Shown: positions 1-10,151, counted from the first letter of the stretch. The stretch is DNA of 64,000 nt from Pantoea wallisii (GCF_002095485.1 NZ_MLFS01000002.1:88026-152025), one strand, 5' to 3'. Notes: generated by a model from the letters alone, not told the origin. A program made the numbers and translations.

Positions 1-1584
1 CTGGACATCCGGCAAGCTGTTCGCGGTCAGCTTCAGCGTGGTGGGCGGCTGGTCGCCGGTGATACCCTCTTCGGCACGTTCTGCATCGGCATAGAGCGGA
101 TAGCGACTGGAGGGTTTGCCTTTGGCGCCCGGGATCAGGCGGATACCGCCATCAACCCATTCGCGCGCGCTGGCGCCCAGTACCTGCATTCCGTCAAGGC
201 CAAACTTCACGTCAAGACGGCTGTTCACTACAAATTTACTGTCGGCATGCACCAGCTGACGGTGTTCGGGATTGATCGCCACCACAAAATTGATGCTGTT
301 CTCTTTGAGTTCGCGCGAGATGATCTGACCAATCTTCACGCCATACAGCATCACCGGCTGGCCCGCATCAATGCCGTAGGTCTCCGGCGCGCTGAGCTGC
401 ACGGTCAGCACGTCCGGTTTCTGCAGCAGGGTTTCGTTGGGTGGCAGTACGCTAAAGTGATCCTGCGGCTGACCCTCGCCCGGCACCAGCTCCAGCGTAT
501 TGCCGGTGAGCAGGCTGCTCAGGCTGGTATCGGTCAGGCTGAGCTTTGGCGCACGCATCTCAATGCGCGTGCCGCTGCGCATCAGGCTGGTGACTGAAGG
601 ATCAATAGTCAGCTCGCCGGTCACTTTGCCGCCCGGCAGCAGAGTCAGTTTGGTTAAGGTGCCTACTTCCAGCCCCTGATACATCAGCGGCGTACTGTCG
701 GCTTTCAGATTGTGGCCATCCGGCAGATCAAGGCTGATCTGCACCCCGCGCTGGCTGCGCGCGAGGTCCGGATAGAGCTGGTAGTTTTCGTCACTGTTAG
801 CCTGCTGGCCGCTCTCCGGTGAGTCAAATGCAATCGCGCCGTTCACCAGCGCGGCCAGGCTCTCCAGCTTCACTTTAGCGCCGTTCAGACTGACATCGGC
901 ATCCACGCCGGAGACATTCCAGAAGCGGCTCTGCTTTTTCACCAGATTGGTGAAGCGGCGTTCGATCAGTACATCCACAGTAACGCCATCGGTACTGCCG
1001 TTGATGCTGTAGTCATACACGCGGCCCACCGGAATTTTACGGTAGTAGACCAGTGAACCGGTGTTGAGCGAGCCCAGATCCGGCGCGTGCAGATGTATCA
1101 GCAGTTCACCGGTGTTAACGCGGTATTTAGGCTGCGTATCAAGCGCGGTGAAGTGATCGCTCTCTTTGCCGTCGCCCGGCATCATGCCGATGTAGTTACC
1201 GCCGACCAGCGCATCCAGTCCGGAGACCCCGGCCAGCGAGGCTTTCGGCGTCACCAGCCAGAACTGGGTGTTCTCGCGCAGCGCATCGCGCATATCGCTC
1301 TTAATGCTGGCTTTGATCTTAATGCTGCGATAATCATCGCTCAGCACAATGCCCTGCACCGTGCCCACTTCCACGCCCTGATAGCGGATAGGGGTACGCC
1401 CCGGCACGATGCCGTCCGCTGTCTGGAAGTTGATGGTGATCGTCGTACCGCGCTCCTGATAGTTGGTCCACAGCAGCCAGCCGGCAATCAGCAGGGCAAT
1501 AATGGGCAATAACCAGAAGGGCGAAATCTTGCGTTTATTACGCAGATTCGCGCTAGTCGGTGTAGTCGGCGTTTCCTGTTGCAT
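1..1584 (-). CDS. letB: LetB (YebT), MCE-domain lipid-transport tunnel protein, C-terminal part cut off
   Basis: LetB forms a periplasmic tube of stacked MCE rings that carries lipids between inner and outer membranes with the membrane partner LetA. The frame is open from 1584 to the window edge, so 528 residues are visible of about 880 usual. The start reads [19 protein letters not shown], followed by one transmembrane helix (about residues 22-38), then repeated MCE modules (for example [16 protein letters not shown] and [16 protein letters not shown] segments). An in-frame ATG two codons upstream (1590) is an alternative start. The gene begins inside the last codons of letA (about 30 bp overlap), which implies translational coupling. 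Downstream msrC-proQ-prc-htpX order matches the E. coli yebST locus, which separates it from the shorter paralogue PqiB. The 3' end is missing only because the window stops. Confidence 0.93.
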   Translation of the reverse strand, partial: MQQETPTTPTSANLRNKRKISPFWLLPIIALLIAGWLLWTNYQERGTTITINFQTADGIVPGRTPIRYQGVEVGTVQGIVLSDDYRSIKIKASIKSDMRDALRENTQFWLVTPKASLAGVSGLDALVGGNYIGMMPGDGKESDHFTALDTQPKYRVNTGELLIHLHAPDLGSLNTGSLVYYRKIPVGRVYDYSINGSTDGVTVDVLIERRFTNLVKKQSRFWNVSGVDADVSLNGAKVKLESLAALVNGAIAFDSPESGQQANSDENYQLYPDLARSQRGVQISLDLPDGHNLKADSTPLMYQGLEVGTLTKLTLLPGGKVTGELTIDPSVTSLMRSGTRIEMRAPKLSLTDTSLSSLLTGNTLELVPGEGQPQDHFSVLPPNETLLQKPDVLTVQLSAPETYGIDAGQPVMLYGVKIGQIISRELKENSINFVVAINPEHRQLVHADSKFVVNSRLDVKFGLDGMQVLGASAREWVDGGIRLIPGAKGKPSSRYPLYADAERAEEGITGDQPPTTLKLTANSLPDVQ

Positions 1585-2839
1585 GTGCATCCCAGATCAG
1601 GCGGCTATCAAGCCACTCCACAGCCATAATGGTCAGGATAACCGCAGCGCCAAAGTAGAACGCGGCGGGTCCCATGGTAAAAGCCAGCAGCTGATCACGA
1701 TTGACCAGCGACATGGTTAACGCAATGACGAACAGGTCGAGCATCGACCAGCGGCCCACCCAGGTAACGGCGCGCAGCAGGCGGATGCGGGTTTTTATGC
1801 CCTGTTCGCACTTAAAATGGACGCTCAGCAGCAAAGTCAGCATTACCAGCACTTTGGTAAACGGCACCAGGATACTGGCGATAAATACCACGGCGGCAAC
1901 CGGAATATTGCCGGAGGCGAGGCCCAGAATACCGGAAAAGATGGTGTCTTCGCGGCGTGAACCGTTGACGTAGACCACCGAGATCGGCAGCAGGTTGGCC
2001 GGAATCAGCAGCACAATGGAGGCGATCAGCGCCGCCCAGGATTTTTGCAAACTGTGGCGACGACGGAAATCAAGCGGCGTATGGCAGCGCGGGCAGCGGC
2101 CGCGATCGTCCGGCATGCCGGTATGATGACAGTTCAGACAGACCTGCCATTTTTCCGGCGCTTCGTGCGGCACGGCCTGAGGGTAGTAATGCTCCCACAG
2201 CTGCTCAATATTCAGGTGGATGAGGGTCAGCACGCTCATTACCGTCAGCGCAATATAGGCGGCCAGACCGTAACCGACCTCCAGCGAGGCGTAATCCTGT
2301 ACCTTGATCGAGGCCACCGCCACACCGACCAGGTAGATATCCAGCATCACCCACTCTTTGAGCTTCTCCAGCATTAGCAGCACCGGACGCAGATTCATAC
2401 CGAGCGCATGCCCCAGCCATAAATAGCAGATGCCGGCCACCAGCGTGACGGGCGCACCAATGGTGCAAAACGCTACCATGGCGGCGGTCAGCACATTGCC
2501 CTGCTGCGCCATCTGCAGCACGCCCTCAAACAGGCTGGCATTGATGCGCATGCCCAGCAGGCGGATATCCACCAGCGGCAGGCTAAAGGCAAACGGCATC
2601 AGCACAATCATGGCGACAGCCATCGCGGTGAGGCGCGTCATTGACCAGTCGTGTCCGCTCTGAATTTGTGCGTGGCAGCGGGGGCAGTAGGCCGACTGAT
2701 GCGATTTAACATCCGGTAAGGAAAAAAGGGTATCGCATTGGGGACAACGCTGATAACGTGCGTGGGGCAACGTCTGGCTGATAGCGTGAATTTTCATAGG
2801 TGACGCAAGTGGCCCATCGTTCGTTACGGATACCGGCAT
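1553..2839 (-). CDS. letA: LetA (YebS), PqiA-family inner-membrane lipid transport protein
   Basis: LetA is the inner-membrane partner that is thought to load or unload lipids at the LetB tunnel. The product is 428 residues. It holds two zinc-ribbon-like Cys pairs in front of each PqiA half (CPQC...CPRC near the N-terminus and CLNC...CPRC in the middle), each followed by four predicted membrane helices. The ATG at 2839 is chosen because it leaves 28 residues before YQRCPQCD, nearly the same as E. coli. An upstream in-frame start (2896) and a later ATG (2797) are possible. No strong Shine-Dalgarno sequence precedes any of them. The stop overlaps the start of letB, so the two form one operon. 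The N-terminal 30 residues diverge from E. coli, while the rest is close. Confidence 0.93.
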   Translation of the reverse strand: MPVSVTNDGPLASPMKIHAISQTLPHARYQRCPQCDTLFSLPDVKSHQSAYCPRCHAQIQSGHDWSMTRLTAMAVAMIVLMPFAFSLPLVDIRLLGMRINASLFEGVLQMAQQGNVLTAAMVAFCTIGAPVTLVAGICYLWLGHALGMNLRPVLLMLEKLKEWVMLDIYLVGVAVASIKVQDYASLEVGYGLAAYIALTVMSVLTLIHLNIEQLWEHYYPQAVPHEAPEKWQVCLNCHHTGMPDDRGRCPRCHTPLDFRRRHSLQKSWAALIASIVLLIPANLLPISVVYVNGSRREDTIFSGILGLASGNIPVAAVVFIASILVPFTKVLVMLTLLLSVHFKCEQGIKTRIRLLRAVTWVGRWSMLDLFVIALTMSLVNRDQLLAFTMGPAAFYFGAAVILTIMAVEWLDSRLIWDAHATGNADYTD

Positions 2840-3015
2840 GTTATGCGGGATAAATCTGCCTGCAATATTCTGTGGTCCAAGAATTGTCTCAAACACAGAG
2901 TGCTAAGGGTATAGTAACAAACGCGATGATTCACCTTGTGAGGCTGGATTATTAGTGCTTATTTTAACAACTGAGTGACAACAGGGTCACGCCAGTGACG
3001 AGTTATGGTTAAACA

Positions 3016-3516
3016 ATGAACAAAAAAGCCTTTTACGAGGATTTAAATCGCGATGTCCGCGCACTGTTAGCGGGTGAAACCGCGTTCCTCGCTGCGCTGG
3101 GGAATTGCAGTGCGCTGTTATTTGAACGCCTGGAGGGCGTGAACTGGGCAGGATTCTATTTGCTGACCGAACCAAACACGCTGGTGTTGGGCCCGTTCCA
3201 GGGCAAAATCGCCTGCGTGCGTATTCCGGTGGGCAAAGGCGTATGCGGTACGGCGATAGCGGAGGAGAGAGTGCAGCGGGTAGAAGACGTGCACGCTTTC
3301 CCGGGGCATATCGCCTGTGACGCAGCCAGCAATGCAGAAATCGTGATTCCTCTGAAAGTGAATGGCACGGTTGTGGGTGTTCTCGACATCGACAGCACGG
3401 TCTATTCTCGCTTCGACAGTGAGGATGAAGCGGGGCTGGTGGCCCTTACCGACGGGCTTTGTGAAGTACTGGCGCACAGTGACATCGAAAAATTTATTCA
3501 GCTGTCGCGTAGCTAA
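3016..3516 (+). CDS. msrC: Free methionine-(R)-sulfoxide reductase (fRMsr)
   Basis: MsrC reduces free methionine-R-sulfoxide in the cytoplasm using thioredoxin. The 166-residue product is a single GAF domain of the usual length (E. coli YebR 165). The three redox cysteines known for the family are at C67, C77 and C101, in the contexts KIACVR, KGVCGT and IACDAA; C101 is the expected catalytic one. It is divergent from letA, with about 175 bp between the two starts, and is followed by proQ on the same strand. A second methionine sulfoxide reductase, msrB, lies at 54503, so the window encodes repair of both free and protein-bound oxidised methionine. Confidence 0.95.
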   Translation: MNKKAFYEDLNRDVRALLAGETAFLAALGNCSALLFERLEGVNWAGFYLLTEPNTLVLGPFQGKIACVRIPVGKGVCGTAIAEERVQRVEDVHAFPGHIACDAASNAEIVIPLKVNGTVVGVLDIDSTVYSRFDSEDEAGLVALTDGLCEVLAHSDIEKFIQLSRS

Positions 3517-3612
3517 TCGACTGGATCACATAGCATTTGGCGATGTTGTCATTATAATGTCGCCTGTTCATGCCTGCTCTGGTCGGCAAACCCGTTGTAA
3601 TCAGGAAATTTC

Positions 3613-4294
3613 ATGGAAAATCAACCTAAGTTGAATAGCAGTAAAGAAGTGATCGCCTTTCTGGCGGAGCGTTTTCCGCACTGCTTTAGCGCCGAAGGTG
3701 AAGCGCGTCCGCTTAAAATCGGAATCTTTCAGGATCTGGTGGAGCGCGTTCAGGGCGAAAACAGCCTGAGCAAGACGCAACTGCGTTCGGCCTTACGTCT
3801 TTATACCTCGAGCTGGCGTTACCTTTACGGCATCAAAGCCGGTGCAACGCGCGTTGATCTCGACGGCAACGCCTGTGGCGTGCTGGATGAGCAACACGTT
3901 GAACACGCGCGCAAACAGCTGGAAGAAGCGAAAGCGCGCGTTCAGGCGCAGCGCGAGCAGCAAAAAGCGAAAAAGCGTGAAGCCGGTGAAGAGGGCGCTG
4001 AGCGTCGCCCGCGTAAACCTGCGCCACGTAAAGCTGCCGAAGGCGAAGCGCCGCGTAAGCCACGTCCACAGGCCCCCGCGTGCGGCGTCTGCTGAGCGTA
4101 ACGCAGCACCGCGTCCGCCGCGTGCGAAGCCCGTCACCGATACCTCAACTTTGCTGCCTGGTCAGAATATCAAAGTTAAAGCAGGTAAAAGTGCCATGGA
4201 CGCAACCATCCTGGAAATTACCAAGGATGGCGTTCGGGTTCAGCTCGCTTCCGGCATGGCTATGATTGTGCGCGCAGAACACTTGCAGTTCTGA
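3613..4294 (+). pseudogene. proQ: RNA chaperone ProQ, split by a frameshift in the linker
   Basis: ProQ is a FinO-family RNA-binding protein that stabilises mRNAs and sRNAs. The first frame (from ATG 3613) encodes an intact FinO-like domain to about residue 120 and a Lys/Arg/Pro-rich linker, then ends after ACGVC at 4095. The C-terminal Tudor-like domain ([13 protein letters not shown] ... [10 protein letters not shown]) continues in the next frame to 4294. Dropping one C from the run of five at about 4073-4077, or adding two bases, rejoins them into about 226 residues; E. coli has 232. As written, the protein would lose its C-terminal domain. Prc follows 20 bp downstream, as in the E. coli proQ-prc operon. 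Error is likelier than loss because both halves are well conserved. Confidence 0.9.
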
Positions 4295-4314
4295 AACGGA
4301 GGCCCGACCCTGGC

Positions 4315-6354
4315 ATGAACAGCATTTTTAAGATCGGCATGATCGCGGGCCTGCTACTGGCAGGCCCCACCTTTGGCGCGGATAACATTACCCGCGCCGA
4401 CCAGATTCCCCAGCTACACGAAGAAGCACAGCATCCTACCGTCAGTGAGCGCGTGACCTCGCGCTTTACCCGCTCCCACTATCGCCAGTTCGATCTGAAT
4501 CAGGACTTTTCAGCGAAAATCTTTGATCGCTACCTGAACCTGCTCGACTACAGCCACAACGTGCTGCTGGCCTCCGACGTGGCGCAATACGCAGATAAAA
4601 AAACCACGCTGGGTGATGAGCTGCGTAGCGGTAAGCTGGACCTCTTTTACGATCTCTATAATCTCGCGCAGAAGCGTCGCTTTGAGCGCTATCAATATGC
4701 GCTCAGCGTGCTCAACCGGCCGATGAATTTTACGGGCAACGATACGATTGATATCGATCGTGCCAAATCACCCTGGCCAAAAAGCAGCGATGAACTTAAC
4801 GCGCTGTGGGATGCCAAGGTGAAGTATGACGAACTGAGCCTGAAGCTGGCGGGCAAAGATGACAAAGAGATCCGTGAAACGCTGACTAAGCGTTACAACT
4901 TTGCCATCCGCCGTCTGGCGCAGAGCAACAGCGAAGATGTGTTCCAGCTGGCGATGACCGCGTTCGCGCATGAGATCGATCCGCACACCAACTATCTTTC
5001 GCCGCGCAATACAGAGCAGTTCAACACCGAAATGAGCCTCTCGCTGGAGGGCATTGGCGCCGTCCTGCAGATGGACGATGACTACACGGTAATCAACTCC
5101 ATGGTAGCCGGCGGGCCGGCAGCCAAGAGCAAAGCGATCACCGTGGGCGACCGCATCGTGGGCGTCGGCCAACCGGGCAAGCCAGTGGAAGATGTGATTG
5201 GCTGGCGTCTGGATGATGTGGTGTCCAAAATCAAAGGGCCGAAGGGCAGCAAAGTGCGCCTGGAGATCCTGCCAGCCGGTAAGGGCACCAAAACCCGCAC
5301 GGTAACGCTGACGCGCGAGAAGATCCGTCTGGAAGATCGCGCGGTGAAAGGCACCGTTCACACTGTCGGCAAAGAGAAAGTCGGCGTGCTGGATATTCCA
5401 GGCTTCTACGTTGGCCTGACCGATGACGTGAAAGTGCAGCTGCAGAAACTGCAGAAGCAGAATGTAGACAGCATCGTTATCGATCTGCGGACCAACGGCG
5501 GCGGTGCGCTTACCGAAGCGGTATCGCTTTCCGGCCTGTTCATTCCGAGCGGTCCGGTGGTGCAGGTGCGTGACAACAATGGCCGCGTGCGTGAAGACAG
5601 CGATAACGACGGCATCGTTTACTACAAAGGTCCGCTGGTGGTGCTGGTCGATCGATTCAGTGCATCCGCTTCGGAAATCTTTGCGGCCGCCATGCAGGAT
5701 TATGGCCGTGCGCTGATTGTCGGTGAACCGACCTTTGGTAAAGGCACCGTGCAGCAGTACCGTTCGCTCAATCGTATTTACGATCAGATGCTGCGTCCGG
5801 AGTGGCCGGCGCTGGGTTCGGTACAGTACACCATTCAGAAGTTCTACCGCATCAACGGCGGCAGCACCCAGCGTAAAGGCGTCACGCCAGATTTGCTGAT
5901 GCCGACCGGCGTGGAAGCAGCGGAGACCGGCGAAAAGTTCGAGGACAATGCGCTGCCGTGGGATAGCATCAACGCGGCGACCTACACCAAAACCGGCGAT
6001 ATCACGCCGCTGGTGCCGCAGCTGACCAAAGAGCATGCCGATCGCATCGCTAAAGATCGTGAGTTCCAGTACATCATGAAAGACATTGCGCGCTTCAATG
6101 CGATGAAGGATAAGCGCAATATCGTGTCACTCAATCTGGCGCAGCGCGAGAAAGAGAACCACGAAGAGGATGCACTGCGACTGGAGCGCATCAACGCCCG
6201 CTATCAGGCAGAAGGTAAAGCGCCGCTGAAGAGTCTGGACGATTTACCGAAGGATTATAAAGAGCCCGATCCTTACCTGGATGAAACGGTGAAAGTTGCC
6301 AACGATTTGGCCCAGCTGGAAAAATCCCAGCCGGCAGCTGAAGCGGCAAAATAA
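4315..6354 (+). CDS. prc: Carboxy-terminal processing protease Prc (Tsp)
   Basis: Prc is a periplasmic S41-family protease that trims penicillin-binding protein 3 and degrades MepS and SsrA-tagged proteins. The 679-residue product has a signal peptide (cleavage near GPTFGA), an N-terminal helical domain, a PDZ domain (about 240-330, LSLEGIGAVLQ onward) and the protease core. The Ser/Lys dyad is visible: S451 in RFSASASE and K476 in TFGKGTVQQ, matching E. coli precursor S452 and K477 with a one-residue shorter leader. The start at 4315 lies 20 bp after proQ, so the two are co-transcribed. A strong terminator follows. The protein is highly conserved through to its charged C-terminal region. Confidence 0.97.
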   Translation: MNSIFKIGMIAGLLLAGPTFGADNITRADQIPQLHEEAQHPTVSERVTSRFTRSHYRQFDLNQDFSAKIFDRYLNLLDYSHNVLLASDVAQYADKKTTLGDELRSGKLDLFYDLYNLAQKRRFERYQYALSVLNRPMNFTGNDTIDIDRAKSPWPKSSDELNALWDAKVKYDELSLKLAGKDDKEIRETLTKRYNFAIRRLAQSNSEDVFQLAMTAFAHEIDPHTNYLSPRNTEQFNTEMSLSLEGIGAVLQMDDDYTVINSMVAGGPAAKSKAITVGDRIVGVGQPGKPVEDVIGWRLDDVVSKIKGPKGSKVRLEILPAGKGTKTRTVTLTREKIRLEDRAVKGTVHTVGKEKVGVLDIPGFYVGLTDDVKVQLQKLQKQNVDSIVIDLRTNGGGALTEAVSLSGLFIPSGPVVQVRDNNGRVREDSDNDGIVYYKGPLVVLVDRFSASASEIFAAAMQDYGRALIVGEPTFGKGTVQQYRSLNRIYDQMLRPEWPALGSVQYTIQKFYRINGGSTQRKGVTPDLLMPTGVEAAETGEKFEDNALPWDSINAATYTKTGDITPLVPQLTKEHADRIAKDREFQYIMKDIARFNAMKDKRNIVSLNLAQREKENHEEDALRLERINARYQAEGKAPLKSLDDLPKDYKEPDPYLDETVKVANDLAQLEKSQPAAEAAK

Positions 6355-6372
6355 CCGCTGACTGTGAAGATC

Positions 6373-6398
6373 AGCACCGCTGCGGCGGTGCTTTTTTT
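6373..6398 (+). terminator. Rho-independent terminator after prc
   Basis: AGCACCGC and GCGGTGCT form an 8-bp perfect stem with a TGCG loop, followed directly by a run of T. It lies 19 bp after the prc stop and ends the proQ-prc transcript. Confidence 0.9.
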
Positions 6399-6574
6399 TG
6401 CGTTAAAATAACTGTTGCGTATGGCTAATCACTGCTAACGTGCTGCCCGTTACCAAATGTAAAGTTATGTCTTTTTAGGCACTTAAAGATTAAGGTCGCT
6501 TGAAATGCTGCGTGATGGACATAGGATGTATATCCGCGCATGAGCGCGAGCACAACTGAGGAAGATGAACGTTT

Positions 6575-7456
6575 ATGATGCGTATTGCGCTTTTCCTGGT
6601 CACCAACCTGGCGGTGATGTTGGTATTCGGACTGATTCTGAGTCTGACAGGAATCCAGTCAAGCAGTGTTCAGGGTCTGATGATTATGGCAGGTCTGTTT
6701 GGCTTTGGCGGTGCGTTTGTTTCACTGCTGATGTCTAAATGGATGGCGTTGCGTTCCGTTGGCGGTGAAGTGATTGAACAACCCCGCAACGAAACGGAGC
6801 GCTGGCTGATGGAAACCGTCAGCCGCCAGGCTCAGCAGGCCGGCGTTGCCATGCCGCAGGTGGCGATTTATCACGCGCCCGATATCAACGCGTTTGCAAC
6901 CGGTGCGCGCCGCGATGCCTCGCTGGTCGCCGTCTCCACCGGCTTACTGCAAAACATGAGCCGTGACGAAGCGGAAGCGGTGCTGGCGCACGAGATGGCG
7001 CACATCGCGAATGGCGATATGGTCACCATGACGCTGATTCAGGGTATCGTGAACACCTTCGTGATCTTTATTTCGCGTATTATCGCGCAGGTGGCTTCAG
7101 GTTTCCTGTCCGGTAACCGTGACGGTGAAGAGAGCAGCAACGGTAACCCGCTGGTCTATTTCGCCGTTGCTACCGTGCTGGAGCTGGTATTCGGTATCCT
7201 CGCCAGCATCATCACCATGTGGTTCTCACGTCACCGTGAGTTCCACGCTGATGCCGGTTCGGCCAAACTGGTGGGCCGCGAGAAGATGATTGCGGCTCTG
7301 CAACGTCTGAAAACCAGTTATGAGCCGCAGGAACCGGGCAGCATGATGGCGTTCTGTATCAACGGTAAAAATAAATCGCTGAGTGAGCTGTTTATGTCGC
7401 ACCCGCCGCTCGATAAACGCATCGAAGCGCTGCGCAGCGGTGAATACCTGAAATAG
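6575..7456 (+). CDS. htpX: Membrane zinc protease HtpX
   Basis: HtpX is an M48-family inner-membrane metalloprotease that takes part in quality control of membrane proteins with FtsH. The 293-residue product has two N-terminal membrane helices, the zinc motif H139-E140-MA-H143, two further hydrophobic segments, and the third zinc ligand E222 in RHREFHAD. All match the E. coli positions. The ATG at 6575 gives the family N-terminus MMRIALFLV. The 220-bp upstream region contains CTTGAAA (6499-6505), like a sigma-32 -35 element, but the matching -10 is poor, so heat-shock or Cpx control is only suggested by the family. A strong bidirectional terminator follows. Confidence 0.97.
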   Translation: MMRIALFLVTNLAVMLVFGLILSLTGIQSSSVQGLMIMAGLFGFGGAFVSLLMSKWMALRSVGGEVIEQPRNETERWLMETVSRQAQQAGVAMPQVAIYHAPDINAFATGARRDASLVAVSTGLLQNMSRDEAEAVLAHEMAHIANGDMVTMTLIQGIVNTFVIFISRIIAQVASGFLSGNRDGEESSNGNPLVYFAVATVLELVFGILASIITMWFSRHREFHADAGSAKLVGREKMIAALQRLKTSYEPQEPGSMMAFCINGKNKSLSELFMSHPPLDKRIEALRSGEYLK

Positions 7457-7474
7457 TCATCAGGCGTATGTGTG

Positions 7475-7503
7475 AAACCGCCGTCTCAGACGGCGGTTTT
7501 TTT
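7475..7503. terminator. Bidirectional terminator between htpX and yebQ
   Basis: An 11-bp perfect stem (AAACCGCCGTC / GACGGCGGTTT) with a TCA loop and T-runs on both strands sits between two convergent genes. Confidence 0.9.
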
Positions 7504-7514
7504 ATGCGTATCAC

Positions 7515-8888
7515 TCAGGCCTGACGCGCCTGTGTCAGGCGCGCCATACTCACCAGCGTTGCGACAGTCGCAAAACTACCAGCCAGCACCAGTGAGGCGT
7601 GCGTTCCGCTGTCGCTGAACAGGTTGAACATCAAGGCCACCAGGGCAGCCCCGCTGCTCTGACCCACCAGGCGCGCGGTACCCAGCATGCCGCTGGCACC
7701 GCCGCTGCGGTTGCGCGGTGCGGAGGAGATAATGGTGTGATTATTGGGTGACTGGAACAGCCCGAAGCCGGCACCGCACAGCATCATGCGCCAGATAATA
7801 TCCGCATCGGTCGGCTGCGAGGGCAGCAGCGCCAGCAGGAACAGACCTGCGGCGAACATCGCCAGTCCCAGACCACCCAGTAACCCGGCATGAAAGCGCT
7901 CAATCAGCCGGCCGGCAATCGGCGCCATCACCATGGTGGCCAGCGGCCAGGGCGTTAACAGTAATCCGGTGGCTACCTCATCGCGTCCCAGCACGTTCTG
8001 CAGGAAAAAGGGCAGGGAGACCATCGCCAGCATCTGGGCGCAAAACGAGCACACCGATGTGACAATCGACAGGGAGAAGATCGGGATGCGCAGCAGGTCA
8101 ACCGGCAACAGCGGTACCGGCATCGCCAGCTGGCGGCGCACAAACACGATCCCGACCAGCAGCAGCGCCACCGCTTCACCCGCGATCAGCCAGGCATTCT
8201 GCCCCTGAGAGAAGCCGGTCAGCGCGGAGATCATCAGGCCAAAGAACAGCGCATTCATGATGGCACTCGGGATATCAAACTTCTGCTGTTTGGCTTTTTG
8301 CGTGTTATCCGGCAGGAAACGCAGCGCCAGCCACAGCGCAACGACCCCGAGCGGTATGTTGATCAGGAATAGCCACTTCCAGCTGGCAATCGAGAGAATT
8401 GCGGCGGCCACCGTCGGTCCCGCCGCGCTGGATACCGCGACAATCAGCGAGTTGATCGCCATGCCGCGCCCCAGATAGCGTTGCGGATAGATAATACGAA
8501 TCAGCGCCGTGTTCACGCTCATCAGCGCAGCGCCGCCAAACCCCTGCAGCACGCGCGCCAGCGTCAGCGTGTTGAGCGAGGTGGAGAGCGCGCAGAACAG
8601 CGACGTAATAATAAACAGCACCAGGCCGGCCTGATAAATGCGGCGATAGCCAAGCATGTCGCCGAGAAAAGAGAGCGACAGCAGGGAGATCACGATAGCG
8701 ATCTGGTAGGCGTTAACGATCCAGATCGACTCGGCCGGGCTGGCATTAAGCTCACGGGCGATGGTGGGAAGCGCGACATTTGCAATCGCGCCATCCAGCA
8801 CGGCCATCATAATGCCCAGTGCGATAGTGATAATAGCGCCGTAGCGCTGCGGAACGGGTAAACCATCCTGTGGAACAGTCGGGGACAT
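7515..8888 (-). CDS. yebQ: MFS drug:proton antiporter of the DHA2 (14-helix) type, YebQ
   Basis: This is a predicted inner-membrane multidrug exporter. The 457-residue product equals E. coli YebQ in length and carries the DHA2 motifs: the LDGAIANVALPTIA segment in helix 1 (motif D1-like), LGDMLGYRR in the loop after helix 2 (motif A) and RVLQGFGGAALM (motif B). The ATG at 8888 (MSPTVPQDGLPVPQRYG) is chosen because it aligns with E. coli. The open frame extends to 9065 but that extension lacks homology. It is divergent from kdgR. The substrate is not known; resistance phenotypes cannot be read from the sequence. Confidence 0.92.
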   Translation of the reverse strand: MSPTVPQDGLPVPQRYGAIITIALGIMMAVLDGAIANVALPTIARELNASPAESIWIVNAYQIAIVISLLSLSFLGDMLGYRRIYQAGLVLFIITSLFCALSTSLNTLTLARVLQGFGGAALMSVNTALIRIIYPQRYLGRGMAINSLIVAVSSAAGPTVAAAILSIASWKWLFLINIPLGVVALWLALRFLPDNTQKAKQQKFDIPSAIMNALFFGLMISALTGFSQGQNAWLIAGEAVALLLVGIVFVRRQLAMPVPLLPVDLLRIPIFSLSIVTSVCSFCAQMLAMVSLPFFLQNVLGRDEVATGLLLTPWPLATMVMAPIAGRLIERFHAGLLGGLGLAMFAAGLFLLALLPSQPTDADIIWRMMLCGAGFGLFQSPNNHTIISSAPRNRSGGASGMLGTARLVGQSSGAALVALMFNLFSDSGTHASLVLAGSFATVATLVSMARLTQARQA

Positions 8889-8999
8889 AGGCGTGTAAGT
8901 GAAGTGGGTGAATATCATCATGCTAATCAATTCTGCCGGTGAAAGCACCGCATGCGTTGACAAAAAATTACGAGAGAATATGTCGCCCGCCGTCGGTGA

Positions 9000-9029
9000 T
9001 TGCCGCCGTTGCCAGGAAACCTCTATACT
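9000..9029 (+). promoter_or_regulatory. Candidate sigma-70 promoter for kdgR
   Basis: TTGCCG at 9000-9005 and a perfect-looking TATACT at 9024-9029 are 18 bp apart and about 50 bp before the kdgR start. No match to a KdgR box was recognised here. Confidence 0.4.
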
Positions 9030-9080
9030 GGCGCTTCTGTTCCGATTTTTTTGAAACACCAGCAAAAAAGGAAATTCCAG

Positions 9081-9875
9081 ATGGCGAGCAGTGATAACGA
9101 TAAACAGCAGCCCGATTCCGTTTCATCCGTCATGAAGGTGTTTGGCATTCTTCAGGCGTTAGGCGAAGAGCGTGACCACGGGATTACGGAGCTCTCTCAG
9201 CGCGTCATGATGTCCAAAAGCACCGTTTATCGCTTTCTGCAGACCATGAAATCGCTGGGTTATGTGGCGCAGGAGGGGGAGAGTGAAAAATACTCGCTGA
9301 CACTCAAGCTGTTTGAACTGGGTGCCCGGGCGCTGCAGAACGTCGATCTGATTCGCAGCGCGGATGTAGAGATGCGTGAGCTGTCGCGCCTGACCAAAGA
9401 GACCATCCATCTCGGGGCGCTGGAAGAGGACAGCATTGTCTATATCCATAAAATCGACTCGCTGTATAACCTGCGTATGTACTCGCGTATTGGCCGACGC
9501 AACCCGCTGCATACCACGGCGATTGGTAAAGTCCTGCTGGCATGGCGCGATCGCAGTGAAGTACAGGATATCCTGCGTGAAGTGGAGTTCCGCCGCAGCA
9601 CTGCCAATACCATTGTGACAGCCGATGCACTGCTTACGGTGCTGGATCAGGTGAAAGTACAGGGTTTTGGTGAGGATAACGAGGAGCAGGAAGAGGGTTT
9701 GCGGTGTATCGCGGTGCCGGTATTTGATCGCTTCGGTGTAGTCATCGCCGGACTGAGTATCTCTTTTCCCACCATCCGTTTTTCTGAGGATGCGAAGAAC
9801 GAATATGTGGCGATGCTGCACCGTGCCGCGCGCAATCTGTCGGAACAGATGGGCTACCACGCGTACCCGTTCTGA
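9081..9875 (+). CDS. kdgR: IclR-family transcriptional repressor KdgR
   Basis: KdgR represses pectin and 2-keto-3-deoxygluconate catabolism genes and is released by KDG. The 264-residue product has the IclR winged helix at about residues 28-60 (GITELSQRVMMSKSTVYRF) and an effector-binding domain with the conserved IGKVLLAW and EGLRCIAVPVFD segments. The ATG at 9081 follows AAGGAA by 8 bases and aligns with E. coli KdgR; the open frame begins earlier at 9000 without homology. It is divergent from yebQ. Very high identity in the DNA-binding helix suggests the same operator as in related enterobacteria. No pectinase genes are in this window. Confidence 0.96.
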   Translation: MASSDNDKQQPDSVSSVMKVFGILQALGEERDHGITELSQRVMMSKSTVYRFLQTMKSLGYVAQEGESEKYSLTLKLFELGARALQNVDLIRSADVEMRELSRLTKETIHLGALEEDSIVYIHKIDSLYNLRMYSRIGRRNPLHTTAIGKVLLAWRDRSEVQDILREVEFRRSTANTIVTADALLTVLDQVKVQGFGEDNEEQEEGLRCIAVPVFDRFGVVIAGLSISFPTIRFSEDAKNEYVAMLHRAARNLSEQMGYHAYPF

Positions 9876-9881
9876 GCACGG

Positions 9882-9907
9882 CTGACGGGCTGTTGCCAGC
9901 CCGTCAG
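9882..9907. terminator. Hairpin between convergent kdgR and yobH
   Basis: CTGACGGGCTG and CAGCCCGTCAG form an 11-bp perfect stem with a TTGC loop just after the kdgR stop. No strong T-run follows on either strand, so termination is likely but not textbook. Confidence 0.6.
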
Positions 9908-9914
9908 AGAGCAT

Positions 9915-10151
9915 TTAGTTATCGACCACTTCCCCGCTTTTTTTCAGCAGTGGACAATCCGTCACGCCGATGATGCCGCTATCGGTGTGCAGATACTGGG
10001 CATTAATCATGCCGCGCGCTGTCAGGTAGCTGCACTGCAGCCCCAGACCCGCTGCGTTTTTATTGCTGCCGGTCAACACACCATAGCCGGTAAACAGCAT
10101 CGCCAGCCAGAGCAGCGCCATCACCATTACCGCACGAATCAGTAGTTTCAT
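9915..10151 (-). CDS. yobH: Small membrane protein YobH
   Basis: The 78-residue product matches E. coli YobH almost end to end, including GYGVL, KNAAGLGLQC, YLTARG and the C-terminal ITDCPLL-like motif. It has one N-terminal hydrophobic helix (about 5-24) that could be an uncleaved signal anchor. Two conserved cysteines (C40, C64) could form a disulfide in the periplasm. Function is unknown. The start ATG at 10151 is preceded by AAGGAGATAAAA. In E. coli mgrB is next to this gene; I see no mgrB-like frame in the 217 bp between yobH and yebO. Confidence 0.88.
   Translation of the reverse strand: MKLLIRAVMVMALLWLAMLFTGYGVLTGSNKNAAGLGLQCSYLTARGMINAQYLHTDSGIIGVTDCPLLKKSGEVVDN

Noticed and set aside
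4768..6036. Long minus-strand frame (422 codons) antisense to prc
   Set aside because: Shadow of a strongly conserved gene; no motifs or ribosome site.
6499..6525. Sigma-32 promoter before htpX
   Set aside because: CTTGAAA is present but the expected CCCCAT-type -10 at proper spacing is poor.
8889..9080. KdgR box in the yebQ-kdgR interval
   Set aside because: TGTTCC ... GAAACA half-sites are present, but the centre does not fit the operator.
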